The notes under the pieces were generated by a model that did not search any database, had not been told where the DNA came from, and saw only the letters and a program-made list of their open reading frames with translations. A stretch of 64,000 nt of DNA from Streptomyces sp. SAT1. Its GTDB lineage: Bacteria; Actinomycetota; Actinomycetes; Streptomycetales; Streptomycetaceae. The position numbers and the translations under genes were made by a program. The stretch spans positions 3,385,501-3,449,500 of the forward strand of contig NZ_CP015849.1 in assembly GCF_001654495.1 (NCBI RefSeq). The letters run 5' to 3'. Below are positions 1 to 7,910 of the stretch, in pieces (position 1 is the first letter of the stretch; the number at the start of each line of letters is the position of its first letter).

Positions 1-510
1 GACGACGGTGTGGACGGCGCGCAGCACGAGCGGGAAGCCGGGGAAGAACGCCACCCGGTTGTCGTGCGGGACGTCGATGCCCGGGAACGCGTCGAAGTAG
101 CCGTACTCGGCGATCCGCCGGTAGTGGACCCAGTCCCACTGCTCCCAGCGGGAGAGCCAGGTGGCGGGGGTCCGGTCGGCGGTGCCGTCGGGGGCCAGCC
201 AGGCGCTGGCGTAGGCGACGAGGCCGAGGCCGAGGCGGGTGAAGAGGTAGAGGCGCAGGACGCGGAGGTCGGCCGGGGTGAGGCGGCCGGACATCCAGTC
301 CGGTGTGCGGTCGGGTATCCGGCCGCGTATCCGCTCCGGTATCCGGCCGCGTATGCGCTCCGCCACCCGGCCGGGCGTCCGCCGCCGCCCGTGCGGCCGG
401 CCGCCGGGGCCGGCTTCGGCTTCGGCGGCGGGGGCGGAGCCCGGTCCGCGGGGGCCGCCGCCCGGCCCGGGGGCGCCCGGGGTCTCGGTCGTGGGCAGGG
501 TGGTGGTCAT
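1..510 (-). CDS. PIG-V-like mannosyltransferase, N-terminal part (runs off left edge)
   Basis: The gene starts at an ATG at 510 and continues past base 1, so only the first 170 residues are visible. A proline/glycine/arginine-rich cytoplasmic leader of about 80 residues is followed by a membrane segment (RLYLFTRLGLGLVAYASAWL) and a periplasmic-looking loop with WEQWDWVHYRRIAEYGY and NRVAFFPGFPLV. This arrangement is typical of actinobacterial membrane glycosyltransferases related to PIG-V/GPI mannosyltransferase 2, which use polyprenyl-phosphate sugars outside the membrane. The family call is from recognised motifs; the catalytic core beyond the first loop is outside the window. The basic leader holds a short in-frame tandem repeat. 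Confidence 0.7.
   Translation of the reverse strand, partial: MTTTLPTTETPGAPGPGGGPRGPGSAPAAEAEAGPGGRPHGRRRTPGRVAERIRGRIPERIRGRIPDRTPDWMSGRLTPADLRVLRLYLFTRLGLGLVAYASAWLAPDGTADRTPATWLSRWEQWDWVHYRRIAEYGYFDAFPGIDVPHDNRVAFFPGFPLVLRAVHTVV
314..361. repeat. Two 24-bp tandem units in the mannosyltransferase leader
   Basis: Two head-to-tail 24-bp units (314-337 and 338-361) differ at one base. Because 24 is a multiple of three they encode an eight-residue repeat (ERIRGRIP-like) in the basic cytoplasmic leader and keep the reading frame. Partial copies flank them. Confidence 0.75.
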
Positions 511-603
511 CGGGCGTCCGTTCCTGAGAGGGGCCGGGCGGGCGGGCGGTACGGGCGGCGGCTGCGGCCGGCGCTGCGGCTGGGCCTGGGACACGCGCGT
601 GGG

Positions 604-1074
604 CTACCCGTGCCCGGCGGTGCCACCGGCGCCGCCGGACGGGGGCGTGGTCCGGGATGCCGGGGCGTACGAGGGCGAGGAGGAGCCCCCGGCCGTGGCC
701 GGGGGGTGGGTCGTGGCGGCCCGGGAAGGAGGGCCCGAGGAGGCTTCCGAAGGGGGATCGCTCGGGGAGAGGCCGGGCGCCGGTGTCCGGTCCGGGTGCG
801 CCTGCGGGGAGAACGGCGAGGACAGGGGGCTCACCGCGGGGCGCGGCGGGGTCGTGCCGGGTTCCACGCCGACGCGGGTGCCGGGCAGGAGGAACAGTCC
901 GAGGCCCGCTCCGGCGACCGCCAGCAGCGAGCCGACGGCCCGTTGCGCCGCGCGCGCCCGGCGGCGCGCCCGTACGCCTTCCCACAGGCGTGCGCGGTGC
1001 CGGGGCTCGAAGGGTGTGTGCTCCTGCGGCGCGCGCATCAGTCGCGCCAGCCGCCGTTCGAAGTCGTCGTCCAT
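604..1074 (-). CDS. Single-pass membrane protein, probable anti-sigma partner
   Basis: A 156-residue protein starting at the ATG at 1074 (GGAGAGG ribosome site overlapping the stop of the sigma gene upstream). Residues 1-40 are soluble and charged (MDDDFERRLARLMRA), followed by one hydrophobic helix (RAVGSLLAVAGAGLGLFLLPG) and a long Pro/Ser/Thr-rich external tail. Position directly after an ECF sigma gene and the topology (short cytoplasmic N-terminus, one membrane helix, extracytoplasmic tail) fit a membrane regulator of that sigma factor. No classical zinc anti-sigma motif (HxxxCxxC) is visible, so the role is inferred from context only. Confidence 0.6.
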   Translation of the reverse strand: MDDDFERRLARLMRAPQEHTPFEPRHRARLWEGVRARRRARAAQRAVGSLLAVAGAGLGLFLLPGTRVGVEPGTTPPRPAVSPLSSPFSPQAHPDRTPAPGLSPSDPPSEASSGPPSRAATTHPPATAGGSSSPSYAPASRTTPPSGGAGGTAGHG

Positions 1075-1085
1075 GGTCCTCTCCT

Positions 1086-1592
1086 TCACCCCACCGACTC
1101 GCTGACGTCGTCCAGGAGCTCCCTCAGGCGCGCCACTCCGCGCGCGGCGTGCGAGCGGGCCGTGCCCAGCGGGCAGCCCAGCGCGTCCGCCACCTGGCTC
1201 TCGGAGAGGTCCTGGCAGTAGCGCAGCACCACCACGGCCCGCTGCCGCGCCGGCAGGCGGGCGAGCGCCGCCTCCAGCCGCGAGCGCTCGGCCACGGTCG
1301 CGGACACATCGCCAGCCACCGCCGTCTCGGGCACCTGGTCGACGGGGCGCTCGCCCCACCAGCGCCGCCGCGCGGAGCGGGCCGCCGCCCGGACCATCAC
1401 CTTGCGTACGTACGCCTCCGGCGCCTCGTGGGCCACTTTCGGCCACACGAACCAGAGTTTGACGAAGGCGTCCTGCACCAGGTCCTCCGCACGGTGCCGG
1501 TCACCGCCGGTGAGCAGCCGGGCGAGGTGGAGCAACGCCGACCAGCGGGCCGCCACGAACTCGTCGAACTCACCGGCCAGAGCCTGCCGCAT
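1086..1592 (-). CDS. SigE-family ECF RNA polymerase sigma factor
   Basis: A 168-residue sigma-70 family protein of the SigE-like ECF group. Region 2 is visible in FVAARWSALLHLARLLTGGDRHRAEDLVQDAF and region 4 in LARLPARQRAVVVLRYCQDLSESQVADALGCPLGTARSHAARG, the helix-turn-helix that reads the -35 element. I chose the ATG at 1592 (MRQALAGEFDEF); an in-frame GTG two codons upstream at 1598 is also possible. It forms a two-gene unit with the membrane protein downstream (11 bp gap, overlapping ribosome site). Which promoters it reads cannot be told from sequence. Confidence 0.85.
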   Translation of the reverse strand: MRQALAGEFDEFVAARWSALLHLARLLTGGDRHRAEDLVQDAFVKLWFVWPKVAHEAPEAYVRKVMVRAAARSARRRWWGERPVDQVPETAVAGDVSATVAERSRLEAALARLPARQRAVVVLRYCQDLSESQVADALGCPLGTARSHAARGVARLRELLDDVSESVG

Positions 1593-1717
1593 CCCCACCG
1601 TCCCCGTTCCCGCCAGTCGCCTACACCTGGGAACAAGACGGTGGCAGGTCCGGTTCTATGCACCCGCCTGCTGTGATCCGGGTCACCGGGGATACGGGGC
1701 GTGTCCTCCCGGACCGG

Positions 1718-2191
1718 TCAGGGCCTGCCGAGCGCGGCCACCGCCCGCCGCGCCTCCTCGACGAAGGTCGACTTCGCGCGGTGCAGTTCGTCCAGCGAGT
1801 CGTGCCGCCGCAACCCCTCCAGCAGCCCGTTCGCGGCGGCCGCCGCCTCCGGGGGCCCTTCGAGCACGACACCGGCGTACGCCCGCTGGAGCGACAGATC
1901 GTGATCGCCGCCACCACCGCCACCGCGGCCGGACCGCTCGGTCAGGAGCCTGGCCTCCGCGGCGCCCAGGAACTCGGCGTAGACCTGTCTGCGGAGCGCG
2001 ACGGCGCGCTGGCCGTCCGCGCCCCGCAGCGTCATCCTCACCGACTCCAGCAGCGCCTCCGCCTGCCGGTCGCCCGCGTGCCGGGCCGCCTCGGCCTGCC
2101 GCACCCCGGCGCTCCTGCTGTACCAGCCCGTGACCACACTGCCCACGATCGCCGAGCCCGCGGCGATCAGCGCGATACCCCATTCACCCAT
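1718..2191 (-). CDS. Hypothetical membrane-anchored protein
   Basis: A 157-residue protein with an N-terminal helix (MGEWGIALIAAGSAIVGSVVTGWYS) acting as an uncleaved anchor, followed by an amphipathic, Ala/Arg/Glu-rich helical body (about residues 30-150) of coiled-coil character with a Gly-rich linker near residue 95. The ATG at 2191 is the only start placing the anchor at the N-terminus. It is monocistronic. I recognise it only as a common kind of small Streptomyces membrane protein; no function can be assigned. Confidence 0.6.
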   Translation of the reverse strand: MGEWGIALIAAGSAIVGSVVTGWYSRSAGVRQAEAARHAGDRQAEALLESVRMTLRGADGQRAVALRRQVYAEFLGAAEARLLTERSGRGGGGGGDHDLSLQRAYAGVVLEGPPEAAAAANGLLEGLRRHDSLDELHRAKSTFVEEARRAVAALGRP

Positions 2192-2295
2192 GCCGCCATC
2201 CTCTCGGTCGCGCCCGGCCGCGGGCCCCGCTCCGGCCACAGGTGCGGCACGGATCACTCGACGCCCCGGGGCGTCGTGCCCGGTACGATCGGACC

Positions 2296-4239
2296 ATGTC
2301 TGTCGAGGACACCGAAAAACCGGCGCCGACCTGCGCAAACAGCTCATCCGGCCGCCCGTCCTCGGATAAGATTGACCATTGGGGCGACGGGCGACGGGCG
2401 ACGGGCGACGGGCGACGGGCGACGGGCGACGGGCGACGGGCGACGGGCGACGGGCGACGGGCGACGGGCGACGGGCGACGGGCGACGGGCGACGGTACTG
2501 CTCGCCGCGCGTTCGACGGTGGCGCTCCACCGGCTGCTGGACACGGTCCCCGCGCTGTCGGGCGATGACCGGATCACCCGGCTGTTCACCCTGGTCCCCG
2601 GCTCGGACTTCGGCGTCGACGTGCTCGCCGCCGTCGAGGCGGTGGGCGGGCGGCTGGTGCCGTGGAGCGAGGCGTGCGCCCGCTCCTACGACCTGATCCT
2701 CACCGCGAGCCCCAAGGGCGACCTGCGGCTGCTGCGCGGCCGGCACGTACTGCTGCCGCACGGCGCCGGCTACAACAAGTCGATCCCCGGCGAGGGTTCG
2801 GACCCGGACTCCGCGTCCGGACTCGACCCCGCCTTCCTGCTGCGCGCGGACGACGGCACCGGCGCCGCGCCCGCCCCGTGGCCCTGCACGCGGTCGCCCA
2901 CCCCGACCAGGTGGCGCGGATCGCCGCGGCCGACCGGCGGGCCGCCGACCGGGCCAAGGTCGTCGGCGACCCCACCCTGGACCGCCTGCTCGCCTCACGT
3001 CCGCTGCGCGAGCGCTACCGCGCCGCGCTCGGCACCGGCGCCCGCAGACTGCTCGTGCTGGTCTCCACCTGGGGCCCGGAGTCGCTGCTGCGCCGCTTCC
3101 CGGAGCTGCCGGCCCGGCTGGCCGCCCACCTCCCGCAGGACGAGTACCAACTGGCCCTGGTGGTGCACCCCAACGAGCACAGCCTGCTGGGCACCTACGA
3201 CCTGACCGAGCGGCTCGCGCCCGCCCTCGACGCGGGCCTGGTCCTGGCGGGCCCGCACGAGGAGTGGGCGTCCGTGCTGATCGCCGCCGACGCGCTGGTC
3301 ACGGACCACGGCTCCACCGCGCTGTACTACTGCGCCACCGAGGACCGGCCCGTCGTCGGCGTCCACCGGGGCGGTGCCGAACTGATACCGGGCAGCCCCA
3401 TGCACACGCTCCTGGACCGCATACCGCGCCTCGGCGCGCCGGACGCCGCCCCCTCGGCCGTGGAAGAGGCCCTGCGCGCCTACCGCCCCGGGACCGGCCG
3501 GGAGGCCGCCCGGACCGCCTTCGCCCAGCAGGGACGGGCCCTGCGGCTGCTGCGGACCGAGCTGTACGCCCTCCTCGGCCTGACCCCGCCCGCCCGGACC
3601 GCCCCGCCCCGGCTGCTGCCCGAGCCCCGGCCCGCGGAGCGCGTCCCCGCGGCGTTCGACGTGGACACCGCGGTGGAGACCCGCACCGGCACCCGCGCGG
3701 ATGGCGTCGCCGCCCGCGTCCGCGTCGCCCGGCGCCCGGTCGGACTCGGTGCCCCCGGCGACCACCTCGCCGCCGAGGACGGATCCGCGAGCGAGGCCCT
3801 GGTCCGCTCGGCGGGAGTGCTCTACCGGCGCCCGCTGCCCGCCGCCGACGCCTCGTCAGCACTGGCCTGGACGGCGGACGGCTGGATGCGCCACGCGCTG
3901 GCCGCGTACCCGGGCTGCCGTACGGCCGCGGCGGTCCTGACGCCGGACCTGTTCCTGCTGCGCACCCGCACCCGCGCCTCCACCGGCACGGCGGAGGCGT
4001 CCGGGGCGTACGCCGTCCAGGTCGCCCCGCTGGCCGAGGACGGGCGGGTGACGCGCGCCGACCCGGCCGCCGCGGTGTCGGCCGTGCACGCCTGGCTGCT
4101 GCGCGACTCCCCGTCTCCTGCCCCGGACCCGGTGTCCCTCGCCCTCGCGCCGCTCCGGCTGAGCTGTGTCATCGGCGACCGCGCCTTCGCCCTCGTGCTG
4201 CGCCCGGCCACGGACGCCGAGGCGGCGGCGCCCTTCTGA
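2296..4239 (+). pseudogene. Glycerophosphotransferase-like gene, frame-disrupted, with heptanucleotide repeat at its 5' end
   Basis: The product resembles the nucleotide-binding half of CDP-glycerol glycerophosphotransferases (TagF-like; signature VTDHGSTALYYCA, VVHPNEHSLLGTYDL, KVVGDPTLDRLL). Such proteins in Streptomyces have often been mislabelled translation initiation factor 2. Reading begins plausibly at the ATG at 2296 (MSVEDTEKPAPT), enters a tract of sixteen GGGCGAC units (2382-2493) and leaves it in the wrong frame, stopping at 2568 after 90 residues. The conserved protein (LLAARSTVALHRLLDTVPAL) resumes one frame over until about 2874, where a CCCC run lacks one base, and continues (VALHAVAHPDQVARI) in a third segment to TGA at 4237-4239. 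A TTG at 2371 is in frame with the first conserved segment. It could be a decayed gene, a phase-variable gene caught off, or partly a sequencing error at the C-run. Confidence 0.65.
2382..2493. repeat. Heptanucleotide microsatellite, 16 perfect GGGCGAC units
   Basis: Sixteen uninterrupted 7-bp units (112 bp) plus a partial unit. Seven is not a multiple of three, so gain or loss of a unit changes the frame of anything translated through it; every frame through the tract is open and encodes a seven-residue repeat. With sixteen units the upstream ATG at 2296 is out of frame with the downstream conserved protein; by frame arithmetic fifteen or eighteen units would restore it. Confidence 0.95.
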
Positions 4240-4272
4240 CCGCGCCGCCGCGCCCCGCGCGTGCCGGATGTC

Positions 4273-6291
4273 CTACGCGTCCAGACCGTTGTGCCGCCGG
4301 ATGTCACGGGCGGCCGTGCGGTGCTCGGCGGCCTCGGCGCTGCGGCCCTCGTTCTGGGCCAGCTCGGCCAGCGCGTCGTGGACCCGGGCCTCGTCGAATC
4401 CGGAGCGCCGCCGGACGGCGGCCCGCAGCGAGTCCTCGTACAGCGGACGGGCCTCGGCCGTGCGGCCGAGCCGGTGGAGCACACCGGCGAGCGCGAAGCC
4501 GGTGCGGCGGGTCATCCGCTCGCGCTTGCCCTCGACCGCCATGCCGTGCGCCTCGGCGAGCAGTTCCCGTGCCTCCTCCAGCTCACCGAGCTTCGCGCGG
4601 GCCTCGCCCAGCCGGTACGTCTGGAGCATCGCCCCGTAGGGGTTGGGGATCGCCAGGTGCATCGCGCGGGACCGGGCGAACTCGGCCGCGGCGCGCGCCC
4701 AGTCGCCGCCGGCTCCGTGGAGCATGCCGCGGAACTCGACCAGCGACGCCCCGAGCTTGCGGTCGCGCTCGCCGCCGCCGAGCCCGGCGAGGGCCGCCTC
4801 GGCGTGGTCGAGCTGCTCGGCCGCCTCGCCCAGCAGCCCCGCCTCCCACAGGTGCCGGGCGAGCTGGCACCGCGTGCGCACCAGCCAGGCCGGCCGGCCG
4901 CCGTCGCGGACCGCGCAGGCGACGGCGAGCCGCAGCGCCCCGATGACGTCCGACTGGTGCGGGTGGTCCAGCGCGTACGTCCACACCGCCTCGGACAGCG
5001 CCACCGCCTCGGCGTCCAGACCGCGCTCATGGGCGAGGCGTACGGCGGCGAACAGCGTATGGCGCTCCTCGTAGAGCCAGGCCGAGGCGCGGTCGGAGCG
5101 CGCCGCGCGCTCCTCGGGGCCGTCCGCCTCCGCCGGGTCGGCCAGCGGGGCGTCCGGCGCCCCGGCCAGGGCGGGGAACGCGTCCCCGACGAGGAGCCGG
5201 GACCCGGCGGCGAACCGGTCGGCCCGCTGGAACTGCCGTACCAGCCAGCGCAGCAGCCTGGTCAGTGCCTCCTCCGCCTCGCCGCCCCGGGCGTCCCGGC
5301 GCGAGCGGCGCCGGGCGTGGGCGCGCAGCGGGCCGGGCAGCCGCATCCGGCCGTCCGCCGCGGACAGCACCTCGCTCAGGTCCAGCAGTCCGGCCCGGTC
5401 GAGCTCTTCGAGCGCGTCCTCGCACGCCTCGGGCCCGCGGCCCAGCAGCGCGGTCGCCGAATCCGCGGTGAAGGTCAGCGCGGGGTGGTGCGGCAGCAGC
5501 CGGTAGAGCAGGGCCGCGGTGGGGGACAGACCGTCGTACACGGTGTCCCAGAACCGCTCCACGCCGGGGACGCCGCTCTCCTCCCACGCGCTGTGCAGCT
5601 GCGGGACCAGCCGGGACAGGGGCCGCAGCCGGTGCCCGCGCACCCAGCCGCCCGCGACATGGAGGGCCGCCGGCAGCCCTTCGCACAGCCGCACCAGCGC
5701 CCGTACGGAGTCGGGATCGGCCGCCAGCCGGGGGTCCTGTACGACCAGTTCCAGCAGTTCGGTGGCGGCCCGCTCCTCCAGCGGGGGCAGCGCGATCCCG
5801 AGGGCGGCCCCGTCCTCCAGGTCGCGCAGCGGGCTGTGGCTGGTGACGATCACCAGGCTGCCGCCCGACGCCGGCAACAGCGGGACGATCTCCGAGGCGT
5901 AGCGCGCGTTGTCCACGATGAGGATCAGGCGCGCGCCGGCGGTCTTGCTCCAGTACTGGTTGCAGCGCGCCTTGAACTGCGGCGCGAGGAAGGCCGGCTC
6001 CACGTCCAGGGATTCCAGTAACTGGGCGAGCACGTCCGCGGGGTCGGCGGCGCCGCCCATCCGGAAGTCGTCCAGGTCGACGGAGAGCACCCCGTCGGGG
6101 AACTCGTCGCGCAGCACCCGCGCGAGCAGTCGGGCCAGCTCGGTCTTGCCCACGCCCTGCGGCCCGCTGAGCGTCACGAGCAGGGGCCGGCCGCCGCCGT
6201 CCGCCCGCTCCCGCACCGCACGGAGCACCCGCTCCCGCGGCTCCTCACGGTCGACGAAGCACGCCGGTTCAGGGGGAAGCTGCACTCTCAC
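4273..6291 (-). CDS. NB-ARC (STAND) ATPase with TPR repeats
   Basis: A 672-residue protein starting at a GTG at 6291. The N-terminal third is a STAND/NB-ARC ATPase: Walker A GPQGVGKTEL (about residues 43-52), Walker B LILIVDNA, and the sensor-like LVIVTSHSPLRDL. The middle is a helical linker, and the C-terminal 300 residues are tetratricopeptide-like helices (EAVWTYALDHPHQ, QLARHLWEAGLLGEAAEQLDHAE, YRLGEARAKLGELEEARELL). Such proteins are signal-sensing switches in actinomycetes, related to the C-terminal part of AfsR but here without a DNA-binding domain. It converges on the disrupted transferase gene; the stops are 33 bp apart. The ligand and output are unknown. Confidence 0.8.
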   Translation of the reverse strand: MRVQLPPEPACFVDREEPRERVLRAVRERADGGGRPLLVTLSGPQGVGKTELARLLARVLRDEFPDGVLSVDLDDFRMGGAADPADVLAQLLESLDVEPAFLAPQFKARCNQYWSKTAGARLILIVDNARYASEIVPLLPASGGSLVIVTSHSPLRDLEDGAALGIALPPLEERAATELLELVVQDPRLAADPDSVRALVRLCEGLPAALHVAGGWVRGHRLRPLSRLVPQLHSAWEESGVPGVERFWDTVYDGLSPTAALLYRLLPHHPALTFTADSATALLGRGPEACEDALEELDRAGLLDLSEVLSAADGRMRLPGPLRAHARRRSRRDARGGEAEEALTRLLRWLVRQFQRADRFAAGSRLLVGDAFPALAGAPDAPLADPAEADGPEERAARSDRASAWLYEERHTLFAAVRLAHERGLDAEAVALSEAVWTYALDHPHQSDVIGALRLAVACAVRDGGRPAWLVRTRCQLARHLWEAGLLGEAAEQLDHAEAALAGLGGGERDRKLGASLVEFRGMLHGAGGDWARAAAEFARSRAMHLAIPNPYGAMLQTYRLGEARAKLGELEEARELLAEAHGMAVEGKRERMTRRTGFALAGVLHRLGRTAEARPLYEDSLRAAVRRRSGFDEARVHDALAELAQNEGRSAEAAEHRTAARDIRRHNGLDA

Positions 6292-6443
6292 GGATCCGTC
6301 CCAGCCCTTCGCGTCCTCGGTCGCCTAACGCCCCACTCTAGAGGTGTAGTTGCCGCCGCACACCGTGTCACAGCGGCACGTCGGACCGCACGGCGAATCC
6401 TCGGACCGCCCCCGCGGGCGAGCACGGAGCCCCCCGGCACGCC

Positions 6444-6563
6444 GAAGCGCCCCGACCGGTCGAAACCGATCGGGGCGCTTCCCGCGGGCCGGAGGGGTAC
6501 TCCCCTCCCCCGCACCTGTAGGCCCTGTGGGACTCGAACCCACAACCAATGGATTAAAAGTCC
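6444..6563. repeat. attR-like copy of tRNA-Lys 3' end plus terminator (left end of island 1)
   Basis: This 120-bp stretch repeats 32778-32897 with one mismatch (6517). On the minus strand it contains the 3' 45 nt of tRNA-Lys, from the anticodon loop to the discriminator base (6519-6563), followed by the hairpin at 6445-6480. The 5' half of the tRNA is absent here, so this is the displaced host 3' end left behind when an element integrated in the tRNA gene; the complete tRNA lies at the other end of the island. Confidence 0.9.
6445..6480 (-). terminator. Displaced copy of the tRNA-Lys terminator
   Basis: Identical to the hairpin at 32779-32814; part of the attachment-site duplication. It now ends transcription running leftward out of the island rather than a tRNA. 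Confidence 0.75.
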
Positions 6564-6894
6564 TGCTCAGGGCAGGGTGGGTGATGCCAGCCGGTGTCGC
6601 TCCGTCCGGAACGGCCTGGTCGGACGGGCTGCCCGGTGACGCGCGATCCGGACGGAACCGGGCTGTGCCGGAGCGTCCGCTCACGCATCGCTCACGCACG
6701 GACGGCGCTGCGACCCACCGTCGACGTCGATCCCGTGAGTAACCCAATCGGATGAATCCAACATGCGGAGTCCGGCTATCCCACCGGTCACGCTGGTACC
6801 GCCAACTGCAACCGGTCCGCAGAGGCCCGGAGGACATAGCGGGTCACCCAGGTTCCCTGGCTCGTCCAGAGTGCGGCGTGCCCACTCAGCGACC
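6564..6894. other. Left-end island DNA without a gene; contains CTCACGCA motifs
   Basis: No credible coding sequence was seen in these 331 bp. Two copies of CGCTCACGCA sit side by side at about 6679-6698; the same decamer occurs just inside the right end of the island at about 32753-32762. Repeated short motifs next to both attachment sites could be integrase arm-type sites; this is inference. Confidence 0.4.
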
Positions 6895-7769
6895 CTAAGC
6901 GTTGTCCCGTAACTGCTGGTCACAGGTGAGATGATCTTGCTGTGGCTGATGTGATCACGGCGTCGGAGCCCTCCTGGACAGCCCCGTTCACCGGGCTGAG
7001 TCCGCGGCAGTTCGGCAAGCTCGTCACCGCGCTGCGGCGCGAGGGTGCGGACCCGGTGCGCAAGGGCCGGCCGTGGAACCTGCCGCTGGAAGACCGTGTG
7101 CTGCTGGTCGTCGCGTACTGGCGGGCCAACCTCACCCTGCGCCAACTGGCCCCGCTGTTCGGGGTGTCCAAGTCCGCGGCTGACCGCATCATCGACCACC
7201 TCGCACCCTCGCTCGCCCTGCAGCAGCGCAAGCGGTTCCGTAAGGACACCGTGCTGATCGTGGACGGGACCCTGGTCCCCACCCGTGACCACCAGGTGGC
7301 CGAGCAGTCGAAGAACTACCGGTACTCCACCAACCACCAGGTCGTGATCGACGCAGACACCCGGCTCGTCGTCGCCGTCGGTCGACCGGTACCCGGCAAC
7401 CGCAACGACTGCAAGGCGTGGAAGCTGTCCGGCGCCAAGGACGCCGTCGGCAGGACCACCGTCATCGCCGACGGCGGCTACCGGGGCACTGGCCTGGTGA
7501 TCCCGCACCGACGCGAGAGAGGCCAGGCCGACCTCCCCGGCTGGAAAGAGGAGCACAATGCCTCCCACCGCAAAGTCCGCGCCCGCGTCGAGCACGCCTT
7601 CGCCCGCATGAAGACCTGGAAGATCCTCCGCGACTGCCGCCTGAAAGGCGACGGCGTCCACCACGCCATGCTCGGCATCGCCCGCCTGCACAACCTCACC
7701 CTCGCCGGGTAACGGCGGGACAAGCCGGTCAGCGGACACGTCGTAGATCATTTACGGGACAACGCTTAG
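6895..7769 (+). mobile_element. IS5-family insertion sequence (875 bp)
   Basis: Perfect 18-bp terminal inverted repeats (CTAAGCGTTGTCCCGTAA at 6895-6912 and its complement at 7752-7769) enclose one transposase gene. The outermost four bases are CTAA and TTAG, matching the YTAR-type targets used by IS5 relatives, but the flanks do not give an exact longer target duplication. Confidence 0.88.
6942..7712 (+). CDS. IS5-family DDE transposase
   Basis: A 256-residue transposase from a GTG at 6942. An N-terminal helix-turn-helix region (LTLRQLAPLFGVSKSAADRIIDHL, about residues 63-86) binds the ends. The RNase H-fold catalytic part has the first Asp in LIVDGTLVPTRDH, the second in VIADGGYRG and the Glu in VRARVEHAFARMKTWKIL. 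Length and motifs match single-frame IS5-family transposases of Streptomyces. The frame is intact and the terminal repeats are perfect, so the element may still be active. It lies inside island 1 and interrupts no recognisable gene. Confidence 0.9.
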   Translation: MADVITASEPSWTAPFTGLSPRQFGKLVTALRREGADPVRKGRPWNLPLEDRVLLVVAYWRANLTLRQLAPLFGVSKSAADRIIDHLAPSLALQQRKRFRKDTVLIVDGTLVPTRDHQVAEQSKNYRYSTNHQVVIDADTRLVVAVGRPVPGNRNDCKAWKLSGAKDAVGRTTVIADGGYRGTGLVIPHRRERGQADLPGWKEEHNASHRKVRARVEHAFARMKTWKILRDCRLKGDGVHHAMLGIARLHNLTLAG

Positions 7770-7910
7770 TGTGCCTCCCGATGCGCGAACACGGATGCGA
7801 CTCCCGGCTGGCCCGTTAGCGACGGCGGACTTTGGGCAGTGGGTTTGTGCACGGGTATGAGCCTGGAGGTTTCGTGGGCCGGACCGGGACGAGGTCCGAC
7901 CCCTCAACCG

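Noticed and set aside
10..1221. Long plus-strand open frame of 403 codons
   Set aside because: It is antisense to three minus-strand genes with recognisable products and has a Gly/Arg/Ala composition typical of GC-rich shadow frames.
2382..2493. Tandem heptamers as a CRISPR array
   Set aside because: The units are contiguous 7-mers without spacers; no cas genes are present.
6519..6563. A second functional tRNA-Lys gene
   Set aside because: Only the 3' 45 nt are present; the acceptor 5' strand, D-arm and anticodon 5' stem are missing.
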